A stretch of 43,740 nt of DNA from NCBI GenBank assembly GCA_900316965.1, contig ONEY01000017.1:1-43740 (forward strand), read 5' to 3'. The position numbers and the translations under genes are program-made. Positions 26,537 to 35,990 of the stretch are shown piece by piece; the first letter of the stretch is position 1, and each line of letters begins with the position of its first letter. Under the pieces are notes generated by a model. That model ran no database searches, was not told the DNA's origin, and worked only from the letters and a program-made list of their open reading frames with translations. Origin of the DNA: an uncultured Bacteroidales bacterium (GTDB lineage: Bacteria > Bacteroidota > Bacteroidia > Bacteroidales > P3).

Positions 26537-28993
26537 CTATGCCTCGCTTTCGTTCTTTTCGCCCTTATCTGTTTCGTCTCCGTATCCATAGCCGTATCCA
26601 TAGCCATAGCCGTAACCGTAACCATAGCCATAGCCGTAACCGTAACCATAGCCGTAGCCATAGCCACCATAACGCTTCTTGATGAGGGGTGTGTCGGTGA
26701 TGACAATAGCCATATTTTTAAATTTCTGCTTGTCGTTGAGCTCCTGAACAAACGGGAATGCGGCTTTGCTCATCACGCCAACACGCATAATGTACAACGT
26801 GAGGTCGACATAGCGGTTGACAATAGCCGAGTCGGCGACAATCTGGGCAGGTGTGGAGTCGAGGATAATATAGTCGTAGTGCTCGCGCAGATAGTCAATC
26901 AGCTTCTCAAAACGTGTGTTCATAAGGAGCTGTGTGGCGTTGGGCGGTGTCTTCTCACATACAATGTAGTCAAGGTTCTCCGAGGCCTCGCTCTTGGTGA
27001 TAATCTTGCTGAAGTCATCTTCCTTGCCAAGCAAATAATGGATGATACCCATGCGGTTGTGGCGGTCGATGGTCTTCGACGTACTGCGCTTGCGCAAGTC
27101 AAGGTCTAGCAGCACTGTCTTCTTGCCTGTATATGCGAGTGAAAGTGCCAGGTTGATACTGACAAATGACTTACCCTCGCCAGGTGTCGTCGACACCGTT
27201 TGCAGCACCTTCTTGTCTTCTCCGTTGAGGAAGAATGGTATATTGGAGTGCATTATTCGGAATGCCTCGGTAACGGTGTCTGTACCATTCGCCGTAACCA
27301 AGACCTCGTCTTTCTGACGGCTCTCGGGCTTGGAAGGTATCTCGGCCAAAACGGGTATGCTGAGCGCTTTCTCCACATCGGGCTTTCCGCGCAACTTGGT
27401 GTTGAAGAACGACAGCAGGAACATCACCAATGCCGGAATGGCCAAGCCTAACATGAGGCCGACAAGGGCGAACATCATAATACTTGGCGCAACCTTGGTT
27501 TGGGTAGCGCTCTCCACAACCTTGGCGTTGGCTACGGTCACAGCCAAGTTCATGGCATTCTCCTCTCGCTTGCTGAGCAGATAGAGATACAACTCCTCTT
27601 TAATCTTCTGCTGACGCGACACGCTGGTGACGGCCTTGCTCTGGGTAGGCATATCGCTGATACGCTTCTGCGACAACTGCTCCTGACGCTTGGCACCATT
27701 CAACTTGACTGTGATGGAACTAAGCAGGTTGTTGATGGAAGCAATGATCGCCTCTCGTGTGCTCTCCAGCTCTTTTTCGCTGTTCTTGACAAGTGGGCTC
27801 TGCGGACCTGCGCCTTGCACCAGCTTCTGATAGCTAAGCAACTGGCTGTTGTAGGTGTTGATAAGGTTCTGAACACTGGGGTCGGAAATGATCAGCGACG
27901 GAATGAGGCTGTTCCTGTTGTTGGTGTTATTGACATGCTCCTGAACCATCTTCACGGCTGCAAGCTCTACCTCATACGACGCCACCTCGTCGGCATAACG
28001 TATGCCCGACTGCATGACTGTACCTCCAGCGGAAGTCAAGTCGAGTGCTCGCGCGTTTTTCTGCAATAGCTCCACCTGGGCGTCGACAGCGTCAAGCTCG
28101 CCATAGATGAGGGCTATACGATCGTCAATAAAGCTCTCTGTCTTCTGTGCCACCATGTTCTTGTCGTTGATGACATCCTCATTGTACACCGCTATAAGTG
28201 TGTCTACAACATCCTTCGCGCGTACTGCGTTGGCGTCGGTGAACGTGATCGAGATAATGGAGGCCATCTTGTCTACTCGCGACACATTGAGTCGCGACTG
28301 TATGCTCTTTGCTATATTATACAGCGGCGTGTATCCCATATCAAAGGTCACATCGACATCTCTCTTGCTGAATTTCTCTGTCTTGTCAATAGCAAAACTG
28401 GAGTAATTGCTGAGGGATATCAACTGGTTGAAAGCGGCTCTCTTCTTCTCCCCCTTCACCTTGCCTCCGTTGAGACTTACTATGCGATATTCAAAAGTGT
28501 TCTCGTCAACAGGCGTCACCTCCATAGATACCGCCAAATTTACACTGTCCATCTGTCGGTTGAAGACATTCAAACGCATCGGGGCGTCCTTATAGTACGA
28601 GGTCTTTCTGAACAAACCGTTGCGGCTGCACCAGCTGTTGATTCCCAACCGGTCGGCGGTTCTCATAAGCAACGGCGTCGACTTGATAAGGTACATCTCG
28701 TTCTCAAGCGATAGGGTACTGTTGTCAAAACCCATGTTGGCAAAAATAGCATCCATGTTCTGGGTCTTCATGCCCTTGCCTCCCTTGTCGTCACGCAACA
28801 GTATCGTTGCGTTATCGGTAAAGGCCTTGGGTTTCGACTTGTATAAAAATGCGCTGACAATAAGGCATACCACTGCCGAAATAACAAACCAGTACCAATT
28901 GTTGAGTACTATAAACACAAGGTCGCGAATCGAAATAGCGTTCTCATTATCCTGAGTGCCTTGCTGCTGTGATAGGGGTCGGTTGTTTTCCAT
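26537..28993 (-). CDS. Wzc-like polysaccharide co-polymerase / tyrosine autokinase with (YG)n tail
   Basis: An 818-residue inner-membrane protein controlling chain length and export. Transmembrane helices at about 32-50 and 505-530 enclose a Wzz-type periplasmic domain with coiled-coil parts. The cytoplasmic BY-kinase domain has Walker A TPGEGKSF near residue 600, Walker A' VLLDLDLRK near 625 and Walker B YIILDSTP near 709. The C-terminal tail is the presumed autophosphorylation cluster. It starts YGG and continues with 14 YG dipeptides, 15 tyrosines in all, before an acidic end. The exporter gene lies 97 bases upstream. Confidence 0.95.
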   Translation of the reverse strand: MENNRPLSQQQGTQDNENAISIRDLVFIVLNNWYWFVISAVVCLIVSAFLYKSKPKAFTDNATILLRDDKGGKGMKTQNMDAIFANMGFDNSTLSLENEMYLIKSTPLLMRTADRLGINSWCSRNGLFRKTSYYKDAPMRLNVFNRQMDSVNLAVSMEVTPVDENTFEYRIVSLNGGKVKGEKKRAAFNQLISLSNYSSFAIDKTEKFSKRDVDVTFDMGYTPLYNIAKSIQSRLNVSRVDKMASIISITFTDANAVRAKDVVDTLIAVYNEDVINDKNMVAQKTESFIDDRIALIYGELDAVDAQVELLQKNARALDLTSAGGTVMQSGIRYADEVASYEVELAAVKMVQEHVNNTNNRNSLIPSLIISDPSVQNLINTYNSQLLSYQKLVQGAGPQSPLVKNSEKELESTREAIIASINNLLSSITVKLNGAKRQEQLSQKRISDMPTQSKAVTSVSRQQKIKEELYLYLLSKREENAMNLAVTVANAKVVESATQTKVAPSIMMFALVGLMLGLAIPALVMFLLSFFNTKLRGKPDVEKALSIPVLAEIPSKPESRQKDEVLVTANGTDTVTEAFRIMHSNIPFFLNGEDKKVLQTVSTTPGEGKSFVSINLALSLAYTGKKTVLLDLDLRKRSTSKTIDRHNRMGIIHYLLGKEDDFSKIITKSEASENLDYIVCEKTPPNATQLLMNTRFEKLIDYLREHYDYIILDSTPAQIVADSAIVNRYVDLTLYIMRVGVMSKAAFPFVQELNDKQKFKNMAIVITDTPLIKKRYGGYGYGYGYGYGYGYGYGYGYGYGYGYGYGDETDKGEKNESEA
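26579..26671 (-). repeat. Nested tandem repeat encoding the (Tyr-Gly)n tail
   Basis: 93 bases encode YGG(YG)14. The codons are not random: TAT-GGT-TAC-GGT-TAC-GGC-TAT-GGC occurs twice in a row as a 24-base unit, followed by two variants of TAT-GGA-TAC-GGx as a 12-base unit. This marks recent tandem duplication in multiples of six bases, which keeps the frame. Confidence 0.9.
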
Positions 28994-29090
28994 ATCGGAT
29001 TTCGTTGTTTTATTCTATTTGTTTCAAAGCACCTGACAACATGTGTCTGCCGTTGTCCGCGTGCGTGATTGTTGCAAATTAATATTTGTT

Positions 29091-29912
29091 TTATTTCTTG
29101 TTATAGTACTTCGACAAAGTCCAGTAGTAGAACATTGAGGAGAGAACTGACACTACCGACAAACCACTCGATATGTAGGTCATCACTATCGGGTCGCGGT
29201 CGGCGCTGCGTTTGCTGCGACGATTGGGCTCTACATAAACCACATCGTTCTGATGCAGATAATAGTACGGGGAATCAAAAACATCCTTCGACGCCAGATT
29301 GATATTACCTATAATACGCTGGCCATTCTCCTCTCGTATCACGGTGACATTCTCACGCTGTCCCGTAATCTTCAAGTCGCCAACCATACTTATAGCCTCA
29401 AAAATGGTTAGGCGCTCGCCCTGCACCACCAACTGGCCGGGACGGGCAACATCACCAAGCACACAAACACGGAAGTTCATCAACTTGACCGTCACCACTG
29501 GGTCGAGAACATGACCATTGTCCTTGAGCATTTTCTCCAACTCGCTGGCCAACTGGGCATGCGTAAGCCCCAAAACTTTTATCTTGCCCAGCACAGGGAA
29601 GATGATATAACCGTCTTGATTCACAAGGTAACCTTGCACAGCCGAACTGCCCGGATTCATCACCGTGCCTTTCGAAACGGCAATCTTGTTGGTCTCCTGG
29701 TTAAACAACACTGTGGCTTGTGGCGTCTGACTCTCAACATAAATGTAGAGAATGTCATTGGCCTGAATACCTTTCGAAAACTGGCCATCAATTGCGACTA
29801 CCGAATCGCGAGCAGCATCCTTGACGTAAGCAATATCGCGCTGCTGCCGGCACGATGCAAACAGGGCAGCAAAAGCCAAAACAGGAAGAAGAGTTCTCAA
29901 TTTTATCTGCAT
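29091..29912 (-). CDS. Wza-like polysaccharide export lipoprotein
   Basis: Outer-membrane export channel component. Signal peptide with lipobox FASC (lipid Cys21), a Poly_export domain (about 45-140, LYIYVESQTPQATVLFN), then SLBB-type segments (VCVLGDVARPGQLVVQGE, ITIFEAISMVGDL). The C-terminal 30 residues contain a hydrophobic helix (YISSGLSVVSVLSSMFYYW) ending in a basic tail, like the amphipathic barrel helix of Wza. At 273 residues it is shorter than E. coli Wza but normal for Bacteroidetes. First gene of the operon that ends at 16953, with a consensus promoter upstream. Confidence 0.93.
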   Translation of the reverse strand: MQIKLRTLLPVLAFAALFASCRQQRDIAYVKDAARDSVVAIDGQFSKGIQANDILYIYVESQTPQATVLFNQETNKIAVSKGTVMNPGSSAVQGYLVNQDGYIIFPVLGKIKVLGLTHAQLASELEKMLKDNGHVLDPVVTVKLMNFRVCVLGDVARPGQLVVQGERLTIFEAISMVGDLKITGQRENVTVIREENGQRIIGNINLASKDVFDSPYYYLHQNDVVYVEPNRRSKRSADRDPIVMTYISSGLSVVSVLSSMFYYWTLSKYYNKK

Positions 29913-30403
29913 ATATCAACAATATTTTTATCAATAATATTAATTAATAATCATATAAACGTCTATTATACAGCACCTACCACCAACCATTAAAAATCGG
30001 CGGAATGCTATAAAACTCTGCAAAAATAGCAAAAAGGCTCAATACCACAAAATTTTTTTTTCTTAGAGACGTTATTCCAAACATACAAGCATCGCTCACC
30101 CAACCTCCCAATCCTGGCTCTTACAATCGCCCCCCTCCCCACTCTCTATCTCTTTACTCCCCGCCGCTCTCTACTACTCCCTATGACTTTTACAATATTA
30201 GCCAGCTCCACACAAAAAGCCGCATGTCAAACATTTACAACCTCCCAACCCCCTCAACACCACCCTCTCTCCCCCCCTCCAAAAAACTCATCTCTTTACA
30301 TCTTTTTTCCACACCTCTAGCGGACTCATAGCGGACTCATATCAATCCCATTTAACACATCACTCTCCTTAACCCTTACACAATTCCTTTTTTTTTACAG
30401 CCG
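29913..30403. other. Divergent intergenic region with pyrimidine-rich strand
   Basis: About 490 bases without a gene. The left part carries the promoter of the polysaccharide operon. From about 30090 the plus strand is very rich in C and T (runs such as CCCCCCTCCCC), and two tandem copies of AGCGGACTCAT lie at 30319-30340. No consensus promoter for the downstream nuclease gene is seen. Confidence 0.5.
30021..30051 (-). promoter_or_regulatory. Promoter of the polysaccharide operon
   Basis: On the minus strand TTTG (30048-30051) is followed after exactly 19 bases by TATTTTTG (30021-30028). Transcription would begin near 30014, giving a leader of about 100 bases before the Wza-like gene. Confidence 0.75.
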
Positions 30404-33220
30404 ATGGAAAAATTCTTACACCGAGTAGCCAACTACATTTGGGACAAACACAACGGCAACCTTGGCAACGTATTGGTTGTCTTCAACAACCGCCGCGCAG
30501 GACTCTTCCTCAAAGAGCACCTCAAAGGCAAGGACGACAAACCCTATTTCATGCCCAGCATCAAAGGCATGGACGAATTGGTCGCCGACCTCGGCAATGC
30601 CGTCATCATGCCTCACGAGTTCCTCCTCTTCGAACTCTACGACATCCATCGCCGCCCGGAACACTCTTGGCGCAAATTCGACTCTTTCGAAGAGTTTATC
30701 CCTATGGGTGAGATGATGATCGGCGACTTCTCCGAAATCGACCTCTACATGGTCGACGCCGCTCAAATCCTGCGAAATCTCTACGAGCAAAAACAACTCG
30801 GCGAATGGGACATCGAGGGCTCCTCTCATTCCGACTTCCAAAACAACTACCTCGACTTCTACAACTCTCTCCTCTCCTACTACAACGAACTGCGCAAAAA
30901 CCTCTCTCTCAAACAACGCGCCTACACTGGAATGGCCTACCGCAATGTGGCGGAAAACATCGCTACCCTCTCCCCTAAAATCAAATTCGACTACATCTAC
31001 TTTGTGGGGTTCAACGCCTTGTCCAAAAGCGAGGAAACCATCATCGACCACATCGTCCAACTGGGCAAAGGCGAGCTCCTCAGCGACGGCGACAAATTCT
31101 ATTTCGACGACCCCTGCCAGGAAGCGGGTCACTTCCTAAGGCTCCAAAGCCAAAAATACCCTCACATCGGTCCCTTCGACGACAACTTCGGCTCTGAACA
31201 CAAAACTATCCATATCATCAATTGCCCCGAAAATCTGCTGCAAGCCAAAGTGTTGGGACACATCATCAATTCAACGTCATCAAACAATAACGACAATAAT
31301 GACCTTGCAGTCGTTCTCGCCGACGAAAACCTGATCCTACCCGTTCTCAACTCGCTCCCTCCCAGCGTCAGCTCCGCCAACGTCACCATGGGATTCCCCT
31401 ACACTCTCACCAACATCCACAACACGGCAATCAAACTGCTGACTCTGATAACAAACTCCCGCAACGGCAAATACCACCACTCCGACTTAACCGCTCTCTT
31501 GTCCGACGACCTCATCAACAAAACCCTGCATACCAACAACCTGCACAGTCTTGTGTCGAAAAAACTCAACGACGGCAAAATAATATACGCCTCACCCGAC
31601 GAACTCGCCTCTATGCTCGAAGGCACCGAGGCAAACCAACGCCTGCCGTTCCTCTTCGACTCTCAAATCAACAACGCCAGCTCCATGCTCTCGGCTCTTC
31701 ACCATCTCGCTGAGGCCGTCCACAAAAGCGGCGCCATCAAGGACAACGTTAAAGAACGTGAGGCTCTTGCTTGCTTCGTGCAGATACTTAACCATTTGGA
31801 CATACTGCAGCAACGCTACGAGGCAATGGACAAAATCGAAACTCTCCAACGCATCTATCAACGGCTCTCTCAATGCCGCAGCGTGGCTTTCTACGGCGAG
31901 CCTCTCAAAGGCATTCAAATCCTCGGCATGCTCGAAACTCGCAGCATCGACTTCGACAAGGTCGCTATCCTCTCCGTCAACGAAGGCAAACTGCCGGCGG
32001 CTCGCAGCAACAACTCCTTGATACCTTTTTCGTTAAAACGCGCTTTCGGCCTCCCCACTTTCGAGGAACGCGACGCGGTTTACGCCTACAATTTCTTCCG
32101 CCTTCTGCAACGCAGCAACGAGGTTTGGCTCCTCTACAGCTCCGACTCCGAAGACACAGGCAAAGGTGAGCCTAGCCGCTTTATTCTCCAAATTCGCAAC
32201 GAACTCTCTCATCGCTTCAAAAACATCACCATCTCCGAAGAAACCGTCGCCGTCGACAACAACACAGAAAATGTTGGCGATGAGCCTCCTATGAGCAAAA
32301 ACGACAGCGTTCTCAATCGCCTCAAAGCAATGGCTCAAAATGGGTTCTCTCCCTCTGCCCTCAACCGCTATCGTGCTTGCCCTATGCAATTCTTCTACAC
32401 CGACGTGCTGAAAATCAAAGAACAGGAAGACCTCAGCGAAAACCTCGAGGAAAACGAATTGGGCTCTCTCATTCACGACATTCTGCATTCCATCTACGAC
32501 TCCAGCAAAAACAAAAAAGTCACAACCGAAACATTAAAGATGGCTTACAACAATGTCGACTCAATGGTCGACAACCTCTTCAACAACAAAATACTGAAAG
32601 GTCGAAGCCCCGAAGGCAAAAACCATCTCTACAGCGAAGTGGCTAAAATGCAAATCAAACATTTCCTCGAAAACGAAATAAAAACACTTGAAAACCACAA
32701 CATCGAACTCGTCCTCGCCGAAGACTCTATTCGCCAAAAACTCGAAGTGACAATCGGCGAAAAAAAATCATCCGTCAACATCCAAGGCATCGTTGACCGT
32801 GTCGACAAACTCGACGGCACCCTACGTATTGCCGACTACAAGTCGGGCAAAGTCGACCCCTCCGACCTTATCGCCAAAAACGACCTGTCAAACCCACGCG
32901 AATTTGCCGACAAATGGTTCCAAGTGATGACCTACGCCTGGCTCTACTGCAGCAAATATGGCTATAAGGGCGACTTCGAAGCCGGCATTATACCCCTGCG
33001 CTCGCTAAACGGCAATTATATGCCCGTAAAATGGGGCCCTAAAAAGATAATGAGCATCGACGAAATCAAAAACTTCGAATCTCTTCTCAGCATACTCCTC
33101 TCCGATATCATGAACCCCTCTCTCCCCTTCCATGCCAACCCTCGAAAAAAAGTCTGCGATTTCTGCCCCATCGCCAACACTTGCCGCAACAAAAAAACCG
33201 AAAAAGACTTCAATCAATGA
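30404..33220 (+). CDS. AddB-like inactive helicase / RecB-family nuclease with Fe-S cluster
   Basis: A 938-residue protein of double-strand break repair, corresponding to the AddB subunit of AddAB. The N-terminal half resembles a superfamily I helicase that has lost its Walker A (VVFNNRRAGLFLKEHL). The C-terminal nuclease domain starts FSPSALNRYRACPMQFFY near residue 650 and carries GIVDRVD and IADYKSGK, the PD-(D/E)XK catalytic core. A first Cys near 660 and the C-terminal CDFCPIANTC near 915-925 would hold a 4Fe-4S cluster. The expected AddA helicase partner is not adjacent within this window. Codon use is strikingly rich in CTC and TCT. Confidence 0.88.
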   Translation: MEKFLHRVANYIWDKHNGNLGNVLVVFNNRRAGLFLKEHLKGKDDKPYFMPSIKGMDELVADLGNAVIMPHEFLLFELYDIHRRPEHSWRKFDSFEEFIPMGEMMIGDFSEIDLYMVDAAQILRNLYEQKQLGEWDIEGSSHSDFQNNYLDFYNSLLSYYNELRKNLSLKQRAYTGMAYRNVAENIATLSPKIKFDYIYFVGFNALSKSEETIIDHIVQLGKGELLSDGDKFYFDDPCQEAGHFLRLQSQKYPHIGPFDDNFGSEHKTIHIINCPENLLQAKVLGHIINSTSSNNNDNNDLAVVLADENLILPVLNSLPPSVSSANVTMGFPYTLTNIHNTAIKLLTLITNSRNGKYHHSDLTALLSDDLINKTLHTNNLHSLVSKKLNDGKIIYASPDELASMLEGTEANQRLPFLFDSQINNASSMLSALHHLAEAVHKSGAIKDNVKEREALACFVQILNHLDILQQRYEAMDKIETLQRIYQRLSQCRSVAFYGEPLKGIQILGMLETRSIDFDKVAILSVNEGKLPAARSNNSLIPFSLKRAFGLPTFEERDAVYAYNFFRLLQRSNEVWLLYSSDSEDTGKGEPSRFILQIRNELSHRFKNITISEETVAVDNNTENVGDEPPMSKNDSVLNRLKAMAQNGFSPSALNRYRACPMQFFYTDVLKIKEQEDLSENLEENELGSLIHDILHSIYDSSKNKKVTTETLKMAYNNVDSMVDNLFNNKILKGRSPEGKNHLYSEVAKMQIKHFLENEIKTLENHNIELVLAEDSIRQKLEVTIGEKKSSVNIQGIVDRVDKLDGTLRIADYKSGKVDPSDLIAKNDLSNPREFADKWFQVMTYAWLYCSKYGYKGDFEAGIIPLRSLNGNYMPVKWGPKKIMSIDEIKNFESLLSILLSDIMNPSLPFHANPRKKVCDFCPIANTCRNKKTEKDFNQ

Positions 33221-33340
33221 TTTTTTCAAAATGGGCGAAAACTCCTTTCCTATCCCCCGATAAAGCAATATCAACAAAGCCTCACACAACCCTTTATTCT
33301 TTTTTTTCTCCAACATACACAAAAAAATAAAAAAAAAGTA

Positions 33341-33348
33341 TAAATTTG
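33341..33348 (+). promoter_or_regulatory. -7 box upstream of the OmpA/TPR lipoprotein operon
   Basis: TAAATTTG fits TAnnTTTG within a very AT-rich stretch, about 125 bases before the ATG at 33473. No TTTG box at the standard distance. Confidence 0.5.
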
Positions 33349-33472
33349 CATTTTTGAACAATTGCATCAATTCAAAACCCATCACACTGAAAGTTAGCGA
33401 TATAATTGATGTATTAATATAATAAGACCACACAATAACAATCAATAAACTCGTAACAAAGAATCCCATTAT

Positions 33473-35293
33473 ATGAAAAAAACGATTTTTTACACCATCC
33501 TGATGTCTTTACTGCTTGCAAGCTGCAGCGGTCTGTCGAAAATGAAAAGCGACAGCAAAAAAGTACGCTACCAAGCCACTCCCAACCCCGTGGAAACTCG
33601 TGACGACAAAGTGGTGGTGAAATTCGTAGGCTCCATCCCCGAAAAATATTTCAACAAAAAAGCCGCTGTCTTTGTACAGCCCGTATTCACCTGGGAAGGC
33701 GGAGCTATACCTCTCAACCCCATCACCCTCAAAGGCGAAAACGTTAACGGCGAAGGTATCACCATCAACTACGAAAACGGTGGCCGCTTCACCTACACCG
33801 ACGAACTAGACTTCAAACCCGGTATGGAAACAGGTCGCGTCACCCTCGCTCCCGTCGCTTACTCCGCCTCCACAACCGACGACGAGGCTAAATTCCCCGA
33901 CGAAATTCAATACAAAACGGTGACATTCCCCACTGTCCTCATCTCCGACGGCGTTAACACCACCTCTACTTGGGTCAACATCCGCGGCAACATCTCCATA
34001 TCCCCTATCAACTACAACAAAACTCAAGGTGTGGTCGAAACCGCCGACATCTATTTCCCCAACGGCTTGTCTACGCTCGACTGGAACTTCCAAATGAACA
34101 GAATCTTCAACAGCAAAAGCCAGCTGGAAGAATTGCGCCGCATCATGCTCGAAAACGGCCTGCCTAAACAAATCACCATCACCGGTTGGGCCTCACCCGA
34201 AGGCGAGGAAACCAACAATGTCGGCGTCAGCAAAAACCGAGCCGAAGTGGCTACTACTCAAATCAAACGCGTCCTCGACGACGTCCTCAACACCATGGCT
34301 AAACGCAAAAATGTCCCCGCCTACGAGGTCGACCACTACAAATACGAACTGATGAAACAAATCGTCGTCTCCACTCGCGCCGCCGGCGAAGACTGGGTCC
34401 ATTTCATCATCATGGTCGAGGAATCTGACATCCAGGACAAACACGCCATCGTCAACATCGTCGAAACTCAACAAAACCTTATCAAGCGCGAGCAGATGAT
34501 CAAAAACATGGCCGAAACCTACACTCAGCTCAACACCGAGATCTTCCCCAACCTCCGCCGCGCCCAGATTGCTCTCTACTACTCTGAAGCCCGCAAAACC
34601 GACCCCGAACTGGCTAAACAGGCTTCCCTCAACCCCGCCAAACTCACCTTCGACGAACTTATGTACGCCGCATACATCAACTACAACTACGAAACTAAAC
34701 TCAAATACTACAAATGGGCTACCGAAAACTATAGCTCTGAATGGGCAGGATGGAACAACGCCGGCGCCGTCTCCTTCTACCTCGGCGACTACAAAGAGGC
34801 TGAACGCTATCTCAACATGGCTCGCCAACTCAACCCCCACAACCCCGACGTGCTCAACAACACTGGCCTCCTCTGCCTTGCGCAGAAAGACTACGCCCTG
34901 GCTAAATACTACTTCGAAGAGGCCGAACGTCAAGGCAGCACCGACGCCGAAACCAACCTCCACATCCTCAACCTCAAAAAAGGCAACTACAAAGAGGCTC
35001 AAAAACAACTCAAAGGAACTTCATGCAGCTTCAACCTGGCCTTCGCTCAACTCATGAATGGCGAAACCAGCAACAGCATCCGCACTCTCGACTGCTGCCT
35101 CGACCAAAACGCCGACGTATACTACCTGCGTGCCGTGGCTTATGCCCGTCTGGGCGACAAAGCCAACGCTCTTAAAAACCTCAAAGTGGCTTGCGACGAG
35201 GAATACAACTACAAAGAACGAGCCGCCGTCGACGTCGAATTCAAAGCCTACTGGGACGACGAGGAATTCAAGCTGATTGTAAAACTTTGGTAA
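33473..35293 (+). CDS. Outer-membrane lipoprotein with OmpA-like and TPR domains
   Basis: A 606-residue lipoprotein of unknown role in the envelope. The lipobox LLASC puts the lipid at Cys18. Residues about 30-190 form a beta-rich region. About 195-300 look like an OmpA-type peptidoglycan-binding domain, with IYFPNGLSTLDW-like entry, ITITGWASPEG and SKNRAEVATTQI. From about 400 on come tetratricopeptide repeats (AGAVSFYLGDYKEAERYLNMA, NTGLLCLAQKDYALAKYYFEEA). It probably links outer membrane, cell wall and a protein complex; that is inference from the domains. The pssA GTG starts one base after its stop codon. Confidence 0.82.
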   Translation: MKKTIFYTILMSLLLASCSGLSKMKSDSKKVRYQATPNPVETRDDKVVVKFVGSIPEKYFNKKAAVFVQPVFTWEGGAIPLNPITLKGENVNGEGITINYENGGRFTYTDELDFKPGMETGRVTLAPVAYSASTTDDEAKFPDEIQYKTVTFPTVLISDGVNTTSTWVNIRGNISISPINYNKTQGVVETADIYFPNGLSTLDWNFQMNRIFNSKSQLEELRRIMLENGLPKQITITGWASPEGEETNNVGVSKNRAEVATTQIKRVLDDVLNTMAKRKNVPAYEVDHYKYELMKQIVVSTRAAGEDWVHFIIMVEESDIQDKHAIVNIVETQQNLIKREQMIKNMAETYTQLNTEIFPNLRRAQIALYYSEARKTDPELAKQASLNPAKLTFDELMYAAYINYNYETKLKYYKWATENYSSEWAGWNNAGAVSFYLGDYKEAERYLNMARQLNPHNPDVLNNTGLLCLAQKDYALAKYYFEEAERQGSTDAETNLHILNLKKGNYKEAQKQLKGTSCSFNLAFAQLMNGETSNSIRTLDCCLDQNADVYYLRAVAYARLGDKANALKNLKVACDEEYNYKERAAVDVEFKAYWDDEEFKLIVKLW

Positions 35294-35294
35294 A

Positions 35295-35990
35295 GTGAAA
35301 AAACAAATCCCCAACCTTATAACTCTCGCCAACCTCCTCTCCGGAGTGTTGGCGAGTTTCTTTGCTGTCAAAGGCAACATCCAACTGGCTGCCATCCTCA
35401 TCTGCGCAGGCATCTTCTTCGACTTCTTCGACGGCTTGGCCGCTCGCCTCCTCGGCGTAGCTTCTCCTCTGGGCAAAGAACTCGACTCTCTCGCCGATGT
35501 CGTCACCAGCGGTGTGGCTCCAAGCTTCATCTTGATGCAAATACTATGGGACAACGCCATAGGACATTGGATGGCTTACTTCTCTCTCCTCATGCCACTC
35601 TTCGCCGCCTACCGCCTGGCCAAATTCAACCTCGACACCCGTCAAAGCCACTCTTTCCTCGGACTCCCCGTCCCCGCCAACGCCTTGATTTGGGTGGGCC
35701 TCGCCACTTTCCCCCTTTGCGCCGTCGACCAACCCAACACCACCGGCACAATCATTATTCTCACCATCTCTATGATAACAAACATACTGATGATTAGCGA
35801 AATGCCTATGTTTTCGCTCAAATTCAACTTCAAAGACCTCTCCTGGCACACCAACTCCATACAATATATTTTCCTCTTTGGCTGCGCCGCTATCATAGCT
35901 CTGACGCGTCACCCTTCAGCCATCTCTATCATTATCTTCTGGTATATTTTCCTCTCTCTTGTCACACGCAAACGCCACAATGCCCAATAA
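35295..35990 (+). CDS. pssA: CDP-diacylglycerol-serine O-phosphatidyltransferase
   Basis: Makes phosphatidylserine, the precursor of phosphatidylethanolamine, in the inner membrane. The CDP-alcohol phosphotransferase motif is visible: DGLAARLLGVASPLGKELD then SLADV, with the spaced Asp residues. About six to eight hydrophobic helices fill the 231 residues. The start is GTG, one base after the previous stop; no ATG fits because the first helix begins at once (IPNLITLANLLSG). The 3' end overlaps queA by 11 bases. Confidence 0.95.
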   Translation: MKKQIPNLITLANLLSGVLASFFAVKGNIQLAAILICAGIFFDFFDGLAARLLGVASPLGKELDSLADVVTSGVAPSFILMQILWDNAIGHWMAYFSLLMPLFAAYRLAKFNLDTRQSHSFLGLPVPANALIWVGLATFPLCAVDQPNTTGTIIILTISMITNILMISEMPMFSLKFNFKDLSWHTNSIQYIFLFGCAAIIALTRHPSAISIIIFWYIFLSLVTRKRHNAQ

